Below are positions 10,106 to 19,376 of a stretch of DNA of 64,000 bases, one piece after another (position 1 is the stretch's first letter; each line of letters begins with the position of its first letter). The notes beneath the pieces are model-generated. The model made no database searches. It worked only from the letters and a program-made list of their open reading frames with translations, and was not told where the DNA came from. The stretch covers positions 76,556,753 through 76,620,752 of the forward strand of contig CM051456.1 in the NCBI GenBank assembly GCA_028274465.1, read 5' to 3'. The translations under genes and the position numbers were made by a program. Origin of the DNA: Plantago ovata. Lineage: Eukaryota; Streptophyta; Magnoliopsida; Lamiales; Plantaginaceae.

Positions 10106-10679
10106 AAGCTAGACTCTAATGCAAAAAACGATGCAACACATAAAATGGAGTCTCATGCCAAATAAAATGAACAAATCTACTGAATCTATCAAAAAACATA
10201 TGAACAAAAACCATATAAATCAAAACATGAATATAGGTTGAAGAATGCCTCGATTGACTCATACACATCCACATAAGCACTTATGTCAAGACAAGATAGT
10301 CTCTCGTAACATTCTCTACCTGGACCTAGTCAGTGACGACGTAATGAAACATGTTAAGATACGAATGGTTGTCCCGTGCCTATGAAACTGAGGACTTACT
10401 ACTGTTCACCAAGTTAAGACTTTTCCTCAAAAGAGGTCGAACCAGTACTGGCTCTCATCAAACGAAGGAGGGTTCCCTATAAAAGATAACACTCCCCTAT
10501 TCTACCCATCTCTCAAGCAAAGCCTTAAGATATTCACCACTTCCTGAATGGCAGGACGAGGGTGGTCTAGAACAGATGACACTCAAAAACAAAAGACAAA
10601 AAATAGAAAATTATAACACGATTACGAACATTACAAGAATTGGAAAATGAGACACAACGCTTTGCTAAACTGCTATTTG

Positions 10680-10830
10680 GCTTTCTTTTTCGGACCCTTG
10701 TTTGCTTTTTTGGGGTCTTTTTTTTTTCTTTTTTTCTTTTTTCTTCTTTCCAGTTTCTTTTTTCTCTTTTTTTCCTTTTTCCTGGAAATTTTTTCTCTCT
10801 TTTTTTCAAATTTTTTTTAGCCAGCAGTAG
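10680..10830 (-). repeat. long purine-only tract in 3' noncoding region of G1
   Basis: About 150 bases that are nearly pure T with some C on the plus strand, so A/G on the sense strand. All four gypsy elements have such a tract in the same place (G2 15,048-15,184; G3 55,000-55,132; G4 62,590-62,732), roughly 500 to 700 bp before the 3' LTR, with different lengths and interruptions. Open frames across it are low-complexity and not genes. Confidence 0.8.
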
Positions 10831-10866
10831 CATAACGAAAAAGAAACAAAATGACTCACACGACTT

Positions 10867-11009
10867 CCCCAAACCTATTCGAAAGAATAGGTTGGGGTAC
10901 AAAATTTACGAGAAAGGAAAAATAAACTCACAACACAGAAATGAAAAACGAAAAAACAAGTCTAATGATAGTGTAACCCCCTCCCCAAACCTATTCAGAA
11001 GAATAGGTT
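10867..11009 (-). repeat. two hairpins with polypurine-like arm (G1)
   Basis: Two inverted repeats with the invariant stem CCTATTC/GAATAGG: at 10,867-10,897 (loop GAAA, arms extended by CCCCAAA and TTGGGG) and at 10,983-11,009 (loop AGAA). On the sense strand each stem runs into GGTTTGGGGA, the same word as the polypurine tract next to the 3' LTR. Related hairpins occur in G2, G3 and G4. Confidence 0.82.
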
Positions 11010-11570
11010 ATAAACAAAGGATCACACAACCTCACACTACCTCCTTCCTAGGCATTAGCAATCTCAAAGCATGGTGAAGACTTGTTGCCTCTTAGGTACA
11101 TAATTACTTGGGAAAACAACCATAAGACCCTAACATGCATCATCCTATTATAAAGGCCTTCGTGAACCGCAGTAGAGAAAACACCACTAAGTGATGTCGA
11201 GACTACCAAGCTTAACTAAGTGCAATACATAAATGTGACAAGCCAAGCGAGAAAAACCTCAAACAAATTCATAGAGATGAAACATATGATTAATGGCATA
11301 GTTAGTTAATCTACCCAATAAAAAAGTTCAAAAAATTCGGCAATAAACTCCATATAAAACATGCAAGACTATCCTAGGATGAATGCAGTGTATGCAACCT
11401 AAAAACTAAGAAAGCAGTAAACGTGCAAATGCAAACGAAAGAAAAAAAAAGATACCAATCAACACAAAGCCAAACAATACTTAACATCACGGTTCACATC
11501 CCATCCCCCTTACGAAACTTAAGCTAGCCCCTACCAAAAGAGAATGAGTAATAAGAAGTGATACTAGATG
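11010..11570. other. G1 noncoding 3' region, no gene
   Basis: Conserved noncoding sequence between the last coding frame and the hairpins. Its counterpart in G3 is 55,321-55,908 and in G4 about 62,921-63,290. Near 11,501-11,545 the sense strand has GGGGCTAGC followed by a purine stretch (AAGGGGGATGGGATG), a possible second polypurine tract. Confidence 0.55.
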
Positions 11571-12240
11571 TTACCGAACGGTTTGACCTCGGTCAGCTGA
11601 GTATTCAAGAATGGACTTAAGAGTACCTCCCCATGGTGGCCGCCATTCTCTTGGTCCGATGTAGCAAAGAGACCTAGGAAGCTTCAAAGATCTCACCAAG
11701 GTGAACGGACTGGTTTGCCTTGCAGGCATATTCAATGAAGACTTCATCAATAGGATGACATTCACTTTGACTTCATCGAGGTGCTCTTTTAGTGGTGACT
11801 CCTGTGTATCTTGATTGTCAAGCTTTCCACTTCGGAGGAGTAGATTCACCTCTTTGTATTCAAGAACCTCAGTAGTAACGGAAGAAAGTGGTTTTGGGTT
11901 GATGCGAATGTCTGGGAGTAAAGAAACAGGGGAGCTGGGGTCGTCCAGCTCACTGGTCATGGGAGGCGGTTCGTCCCCCATGCTGGGCGACTCGCCCCCC
12001 ACCTCCAGGGGGCGTCGCCTTCCAATCCTTCCTCCTCTTCTACTTCCGCACATTTTAACAGGTTGAATTTCTCCATAAGATGCTCAATTACTTCAACTTC
12101 TTCAACAACTTTTGCTATAAGATGGTCATCTTCAACTTGCTCGGCATGTGCAATTTCATCTTCCTCACTGATTTCCTCGACTTCAAAATACTCCTCGGAT
12201 GAGCTTCCTGCTTCACCTCGATCTACTTCCTTTCCGGTGA
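11571..12240 (-). pseudogene. G1 acidic spacer and 3' coding remnant
   Basis: Downstream of gag, a minus-strand frame gives a strongly acidic stretch (EEYFEVEEISEEDEIAHAEQ) between about 12,235 and 12,050. A further open frame runs from 12,053 to a TAA or TGA-type stop at 11,571 and ends YSADRGQTVR. That ending is shared with G3 (YSADRGQTMG, stop near 55,908). Part of this frame is built from the palindromic GGCGAGTCGCCC/GACGAACCGCC words also seen in the LTR. Function unknown; no protease DTG motif or RT motif was found. Confidence 0.6.
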
Positions 12241-12912
12241 TGTGAATTGGTATGACCTCATCAGATTGTGCTGACCTCTGGCGTACTTACGGAGGACTTC
12301 TTCTGCCTCGTCGACCGTACATTCTCCCAGACCGCCGCTCAACCTATCCACTCTAAGTCGTTCCTCTTCACGAAGTCCACCAACGAAGCACCAAATCAAC
12401 TCCCCATCCTCGAAACGGTGATGGGGGCACTCACGTTTATACAGCTCAAAACGTTCGTAGGCGTCACAAAACTGCTCATACTCTCCTTGCTCGAAATATT
12501 GGATCCTATCACGTAAGGCAATTGTCTCATGATAGGGCATGAACCGCGCCAAGAACTCCTCTACTACTTGGCCCCAAGTTTTCAGCGATCCTGGTTCTAA
12601 CCTTGCAATCCAACGCCTCGGCTCATACCCCAGAGTAAAAGAAAATAATTTCCTGCACAATTGGTCCTTAGTAAACCCTTCTGCTGGAATTCTTTCTATT
12701 TCCTTCTCATAGGATCGAATGAAACTCCATGGGTCCATCCCTACTCCATCTTCGTACCTTGGTAAGTTCCCTACCATGGACTCCGTCACCTCATACCTCC
12801 TTAACTCATCTTCCAGGTATACGAAAGATCCTCTCCTCACCTGCGAGAATTGGGGTGTCATGCGAGCGCGCATGGACATCATATCTGTATTTCTGTAGTA
12901 AGAGCAACTCAA
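12223..12912 (-). pseudogene. G1 gag
   Basis: A 229-codon frame with the retrotransposon gag fold as in other Tat/Athila elements: MDPWSFIRSYEKE, then PRRWIARLEPGSLKTWGQVV, then FEQGEYEQFCDAYERFELYKRE cut short here, then CPHHRFEDGELI and a final GL motif. It starts at the ATG at 12,912, about 225 bases after the primer site. A stop after PERK at 12,223 is followed in another frame by the acidic region, so a frameshift probably lies there. It is only distantly similar to the gags of G2 and G3. Gag would form the virus-like particle. Confidence 0.85.
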
Positions 12913-13136
12913 AACTAAAAATTAGTTCTATTAGCGTAATCAAACACAATATCACCAAAAATTTCGAGAGCACAAACACGCAAGGTAACCAAGATCAGAT
13001 TAGATGAATTTACTGAAGAAGATAGAAGGAAAGAAATAGGGTAAGAAAGTGAAATTTCTGAGAGACAATCCAAGAGCTGTTCTGGGGGTTGAATGCTGAA
13101 AATATAAACAAATTAAACAGAAAAAAAGGAGTATAG

Positions 13137-13154
13137 TCCCTGGCAACGGCGCCA
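13137..13154 (-). other. primer binding site, tRNA-Asp type (G1)
   Basis: The minus strand reads TGGCGCCGTTGCCAGGGA, close to the complement of the 3' end of plant tRNA-Asp used by Athila/Tat elements. It lies three bases from the LTR end at 13,158. Confidence 0.85.
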
Positions 13155-13166
13155 ATTTGATGAACG

Positions 13167-14554
13167 TGATGATGTCGTTTTTCACCAATTAAATTTATTT
13201 AAGAGCCTAAGAACACTTATCACTACACAAACTAGAGTGCAATGGCAAGTTGTCCCCGAGTGTCGTTCTCTCGGGACCTAACGTGGCTTTGCTTGAGGTT
13301 TTTGCTAGTAATTTCAGTCAACGAGTTCAAATGTTTATAGAATCGTTTTCTTTGAACAAAGCAACGAGAAATCAGATTGTTGTAATCAAGTTTGGAAAAC
13401 GTGTTGGTGGTAGAAATCAAATACACATGCATGGGTTACGAATATGCTCACAAGTTCAGTGCGTAAAACCTTCGATCAAGTCTGCTAAGCAACTCGTCTA
13501 GGTAACTTTCAAGACACACATCATAAAAGACCACTATCAATACTTTAGAGGTGCTTGTCACTAACACCATTTATCTAGCATGCTGCAAATCTCTAACATA
13601 CAATCCTATAGCTTTCATTGACCAAGAGTTTGTCACTATACTCAATTCGAATATATTTTATAGGCAACTAAGAATCATATGAAGGAATTTGCAGCAAGAT
13701 TGAATCACAATCTCATGTAAGCATAAACATAACCCATAGCATGCATATTCTACATTCTACCACCAACATAAAAGATTTAGCTACTCATATTCATCAACAT
13801 AGACATCAATTCATATGAATAATAATCAGAATACATCATATCAAACTACAAGACAAGAGAGTGATACAAGTTACCACCAAAGATGTCACTAATCGGTGGA
13901 AATCAAAGATAACCTCTCCGTAGATGATTACAAAGGATGAATTCCAATAAAAATCTTGAATCCCAAGCTAAAATACAATGTAATCTGAGTTTTCTCTGAG
14001 TTTTGGGGCTTAGGAGCTCTCCAAAACGAAGCTACAGTTCAAAAGTATATCCAAAAATGACTGAAGATCAGATCTAAGAAGGAAAATCCGAAAACGTAAC
14101 CGCTGCCAAGCGGACCGCTTGGAGAGGCCAAGCGAAGCGCTTTGGCCCTCCAAGCGCTTCGCTTGGCTTCTGTGCCAAAGCTCCTGGAAAATGAAGCTGA
14201 TCGCTTCACTATTCCAGGCGCTTAGCTTGGCTCCTGGGCAGATTTTTGTCTTCAAACTCAATTTTTTTGCCCTCGCACGGCCCTCGGGTGCCTTGGACTC
14301 ATCCTTCTCGATGCGTATTGATGCTCAAACACTTACGAACAAGCCACGGAGATTGGGGAACTTCAACGGGGCCATCTTTTCCATCAAAAAGGCTCGTTTT
14401 TAGCTCCAAAAACGCCGTTTCGTACCTAAGTGCCTGAAAATGCAGAAAACACAAAACGTGACACTATTCTACAAAACTAACCAAAAAACAAGGCTAGAAG
14501 ATAGCAAAAGAAGGTAAAAAAGACAAGATGAACGCGTCAGAAATACGTTCATCA
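13167..14554 (-). repeat. 3' LTR of G2
   Basis: A 1,388-bp LTR that matches 21,298-22,684 almost base for base. It carries three CG-centred palindromes at 14,106-14,166 (CCAAGCGGACCGCTTGG, CCAAGCGAAGCGCTTTGG, CCAAGCGCTTCGCTTGG). In the other LTR (22,234-22,296) several of the CG steps have become CA or TG. Confidence 0.92.
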
Positions 14555-15220
14555 AACTCCCCAAACCAAACCTTTGCTTGTCCTCAAGCAACAAACTATC
14601 CTAAATGCAACACAAAAGAAGTCCCATGCCAAGTAAAGCGAACTAATCTATTGAATCTACCAAATGCTTATGAACAAAACCAAATGAGCAAGACATGCAA
14701 GTAGGTTGAAGTATGTCTCGATTGCGAATATACACATTCTCATGTGCACTTGGTTAAACAAAGGAGTCTCTCGTAACATCTTCTACCTGGACCTGGTCAG
14801 TGACGACACAATTATGCATGTTATCATACTACAATTGGCCCGTGCCTATGAAACCGAGGGCTTAATACTGTTCACCAAGCGAGACTTTTCCTCAAGAGAG
14901 GGCGAACCAATACTGGCTCTTCTCAAATGAAGGAGGGTTCCCTAGAAAGAGAAGACACTCCCCTATTCTACCCAGACTCTCAAAGAACGAACCTCTTTCA
15001 ACCACTTCTTGAATAGCAAGACGAGGGTGGTCAAGAACAGGCCTTGGGTCTTTTGCTTTTGGGTCTTATTCTTTATTTCCTTTCTTCTTTTTTTTATTTT
15101 CTCTTTTTCTTTTCTCTTTTTTTTTTATATTTCTTTTTCTTTTCTTCTTCTTTTCTTTTTCTCTTTCTTTTTTTTTTTATATATAGGGGCAAGAAGCAGT
15201 ACTAAGTGCCAAAAACAACT

Positions 15221-15435
15221 CCCCAAACCTATTCGAAAGAATAGGTTTGAGCACAAAGACGAAAAAAGAAAAAGGAAAGACTCTTTTACAAAGACACCTC
15301 CCCAAACCTATTCGAAAGAATAGGTTGGGACACAAAACAAAAAGAAAAAGAAAAAGAAAATTTTACAACGACTCAAAGACGGAAGACAAGTATAACGAAG
15401 CAACCCCCTCCCCAAACCTATTCGATAGAATAGGT
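15221..15435 (-). repeat. three hairpins with polypurine-like arm (G2)
   Basis: The invariant stem CCTATTC/GAATAGG occurs three times: 15,221-15,249 (loop GAAA), 15,300-15,328 (loop GAAA) and 15,410-15,435 (loop GATA). Each is preceded on the plus strand by CTCCCCAAA, so the sense strand reads GAATAGGTTTGGGGAG. A long purine tract (15,048-15,184) follows in the sense direction. Confidence 0.82.
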
Positions 15436-15902
15436 CTACTACAAGGAATCACACACCTCACACTACCTCCTTCCTAGGCATTTGGCAATCTCTAATCGAG
15501 GTGAAGAACTTGTCGCCTCTTACGTACATAATTACACGGGTTACAACCATAGACTCAAACGTGCATCATTTCATAAGGCCATCGTGAACCGCAGCAGAAG
15601 AAACACCACTCAAGGTGATGTCGAGACTACTAAGCTTAACTAGTGCACATGCGAATGTGACAAACCAAGTGAGACAAGCCTCAAACTACTTGCAAAGTGA
15701 CGAAACATATGATCAATGGTCATAAACACTTAGTCTACTCAATAAAAGACTTGGCAATAAACTCCACACACAACAACGTGCAACAACTAATCTAGGGATG
15801 ATATGCATGCAAAAACTGAAAAACACGACAAATCACAAGAACTTGAGCTGACAACAGGCATGTACGAAACCAAAAGAGCACATAGTACTGAAAATCCAAT
15901 GA

Positions 15903-15945
15903 CCCCTCCCCAAACCTAAACTTTTGCTCGTCCTCGAGTAAAGAA
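15903..15945 (-). other. second, internal polypurine-like tract of G2
   Basis: The minus strand reads GAGGACGAGCAAAAG, then TTTAGGTTTGGGGAGGGG. It repeats the GAGGACAAGC plus GGTTTGGGGAG arrangement that precedes the 3' LTR at 14,555, about 1.35 kb further inside. G4 has an equivalent at 63,376-63,412. Confidence 0.6.
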
Positions 15946-16009
15946 AAGTTGACAAGAAAGGAAAAATTGGATTGAAAGTACACTTCCCTGATATAAAGGT
16001 TCGTGTCCA

Positions 16010-18912
16010 CACTACTAAAAAAATGGCTTTACGCCTAAAAATTGTCACTTTAGTGCCCTATAGTGACGGTTGGAGCTATTGTGACACTAGATCAAAGTGT
16101 CACCTGTAAAGGGGTTTCAATAGGGTAAAGTGTCACCATAGTAACCTTTTGTAACATGCATATCTGGTCATGTTTCCGACCTGTAGTCACCCTATACGCA
16201 ATCATGAAAACAATAGTTTGAATTATTTTGAGGTGTCACTAGATTCTTTGCATTTTTATATTTTTTTTACTATTGATTATACAAAAGAATAAATAATAAT
16301 AATTTTAACGGAAACACTATCAATAGCTTCATTAACTTCAAAACAAAATCAATCCAGAATTACAAACACGTTTGTAATATGAAGCTTTTCGTTTGATAAG
16401 TAAAGTATTCATTTTTCATGAAAGCACAATGTGCTGGATTCAAACTTACAACACAATGAAAATGGCAAAACACTAATGCCTAATCTCAAGTCTCAGATTT
16501 ACTAGCGAATTGATGGCCAATACATTATTCTCCCTGCTAGCATGATGGAAAATAGTGCTAACTCGCTGATCTTCCTGCACGCTACATCCATTAAATTACA
16601 AGTGGAAGAGAGAGCCACTTTTTTGGGATTGTGAGCACAAATGATAGCAATGCAGTCACCCTCTTTCATGATATGAGTCCACCCAATCTGAGTTGCAAAA
16701 TCAATACATGTTGTTAGTGCCATTACCTCTGCGGTTGCAGGGCCGAAATTAATGGAACACAATGACGTTGCAAACAATTACTTGCCATTTCATTCATGTC
16801 CTACGATTGTTATCCCTTCAGTCCGCAGAACTAGGATGCTGTGAGACAATATCTAATAAATTGATGTAGCCCAAACTAACAATATCTAATAAATTGATGT
16901 AGCGAATCCATAAAATCATACCTATGTTGATGTGCGATTTGGTTATGCTTATTTCATTAGAGCCTACGGATGTACAGAACACTGCAAAACGCTCAAACTC
17001 TCCATGACGAATTTGGCCACGCGGCTGTTCGAGCCATTCACATGAATCATGAACATCAAAATTAATAAATGTGAAGTGAGATCATAAAGCCCAACAAAGA
17101 TCGACATACAAACAATACAAAACAGATTCATGGGCAGCAAGACACATGACATAGAAAGACTGCTTTGACAACTAGCATATCAAATTTCCAAGTACAATCG
17201 CATTAACACCAGAATTATCTACATCCAGATTAATGCCACATCTACATTAGATTTGCAAAATAAAATATGAAATCTCTAACTGAAACAAATATAAAAAGTT
17301 AATAGAGCTAAGGACATACATTCTCAGCAGATTGATCACATCCAAAGGATACAAAATACCAATGTTTCATTCATGTTCTCGAAATGATTCTCCATGTCTG
17401 ATGCTCACTTGAGGATATTGAAAATCCTGCAGAGATACATGAAAGTTTATACATGTAATATGAATTAACAGTTGTCGGATCGATAGTAATTAGAAGAAAA
17501 CTGCACACTAATGACGAAGCCTATAATAATGGTACTTGACTTAAGAAGATATACTTAGAACTAAACTTGTTGTCCACATAATGAAGACTAACACTAAAAT
17601 CTATGCCATGCATCTAGCTACTTCTATTACTTCTAGTACTACTACCCGGAACTCGATGTACTTATAGAAGGTAATTAACTTCCTTCACTTTCGTTATTAT
17701 ACTAAAGATGGTCTAAACATGGCAAATTAATCCATCAAGACGCTTTAGCAAATAAATGAATTTAACATAGGTCAATACACCATACTTGCACTACTTTTGA
17801 CTCTGACATACAAATGGTTAAGAAAGGCATATGAGTCTTAGGTTACCATTAACTTAATCATCAAAACTGCGGCTATAGTCCACTGGATGAATCACTACAT
17901 AATTTCTAATCAAGGCGATCGATACTTATTACTGTACTCAGATGGTTCAAATGTAAAATATATTACAACAATCATAATACACTTCACTGTATCAATGTCG
18001 AGAGAATACTTGCACATATAGATAACAAAGTGTTTAGCATGTATACATATTACAGTATCATTATCCAACAGGTATATAAATACATTTAGCATGCTTATAC
18101 GTGATAACCCTAAGGAACTTGTCTGGAAAACAACAAACATAAACCACTGTCCTCTCCAACAAATATAAACAAGTAATTTGAGAGTTCCTCAAACATTCTA
18201 GACTTCTAGTTTAGCAGAATAATACGCTAACCTTCTGAATTACTGAAATGGCCCAGTCATCAATATGCAAATTAAAAACAAGTGCTCAAACCTAACAACT
18301 CACTCATAGAAGACTTTAGTTCGCCAGAATTGAACCACGGGTAAAAGAATTCAGAATCAACAATCTAGATTACTTCTCCAAATCGGTCCTGAGTCCCCAA
18401 ATGAAATTTCATTAATTTACACTACTATGCTGATTAATAAAACTCGAATTGCAAGAAGAGAGGTTTGATAGGGCTAATTCGATTTGGGTAAAAAAAATAC
18501 AATTTGAATACAATTGCGAGGAGTAATACTTGAATGGGAAGAAGTTACCTGCTGTTTGTTGTCTCTCCTGCTCGATCGACTATGAAAGAGGAGCGATCTG
18601 AGTGAATTACCATAGGATCGAACTGGTGAATTGCGATCAAATTGTTGCTGCCGTGGGAATTTTTGCTGTTGTTGAAGAAAATTATTGATGTTGTTGCCGT
18701 CTAAAATGATTTATAGGCTAACTAGCAAGTTACTCGGTCGGTGCTTTTTTCTTTATTCTGGCGTTGTATTAGGTCCAGGGTTACATTAGATTAGTTGTTT
18801 TCCTTTATTTGGCGTTATATTAGGTCCAGGGTTATATTAGATTAGTTATAGTGACCCATATTTTATTGTGTCACAATAAAAAGTGTCTAATTAGGGGACT
18901 TTTTTAGTAGTG
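16010..18912. mobile_element. non-autonomous CACTA (En/Spm) transposon inside G2
   Basis: A 2,903-bp element that starts CACTACTAAAAAAATGGC and ends ACTTTTTTAGTAGTG, giving a terminal inverted repeat of about 14 bp with the CACTA signature. The 3-bp target duplication CCA stands at 16,007-16,009 and 18,913-18,915. Sub-terminal GTGAC/GTCAC words recur near both ends, as in CACTA elements where the transposase binds. No transposase frame is present. Near 18,550-18,690 the minus strand looks like a noncoding leader exon ending CAGCAG/GTAACT. Confidence 0.93.
16502..16777 (-). pseudogene. RNase H-like fragment carried by the CACTA element
   Basis: A 91-codon frame that resembles the plant RVT_3/RNase H-like fold: FGPATAEVMALTTCIDFATQ, then IGWTHIMKEGDC, which correspond to the usual AEA.A...GL..A and EGD motifs. 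It ends early and lacks the first strand with the catalytic aspartate. Such fragments are widespread in plant genes and LINE-type elements, so this is probably a host or LINE piece picked up by the transposon. No start context, and function is unlikely. Confidence 0.6.
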
Positions 18913-18999
18913 CCAACTCCTATAAAAGAGTAGTACCTGAAAAGACTCAAGAAACAAGTGAAAACGGGTGCGCAAAGGTGAGAAGAATGGAAAAAATGA

Positions 19000-19170
19000 G
19001 GAAAATCTGGGTACAGAGTCCAGGCGGACCGCTTGGCGGGAGCCAAGCGGTCCGCTTGTCAAGCGGAGTGCTTGGGAGGCTCCAGGCGCTCCGCTTGAAA
19101 TTCCAGTAAACTTTTTGATTTACTGAAGATTCAAGCGGACCGCTTGGCCCTTCCAAGCGCTTCGCTTGGC
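19000..19170. repeat. palindromic CCAAGCGG boxes inside G2
   Basis: About six CG-centred palindromes of the type CCAAGCGGACCGCTTGG lie between the CACTA element and the gag-protease gene, the same family of words as in the LTR at 14,106-14,166. A frame of 69 codons over them is low in complexity and not treated as a gene. They repeat in G2 the situation seen with GGGGCGGTTCGCCCC in G1 and G3. Confidence 0.75.
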
Positions 19171-19376
19171 TCTGTTTCCAGATTTTCGATGTTTTTTCCT
19201 ATCTTAATCACCTAAGGCACCAAGACAAACACTAGACTATACTAATCACGAAAAAAGGCACACAGGCCACAACTACAAACACAAAGAAAGCTAACTAAAT
19301 GCAAAACACTTACCACCTCGGGTTGCCTCCCGAGAAGCGCCTTTGTTTACACGTCGTTGGCTCAACTCTTCAAGGC

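Noticed and set aside
10567..11077. Open frames over the poly-T/poly-A-rich tract (also at 15,009-15,323, 54,959-55,144 and 62,478-62,816)
   Set aside because: The predicted peptides are runs of Phe/Ser/Leu or Lys/Glu made by a simple-sequence tract; they differ between copies and have no domain.
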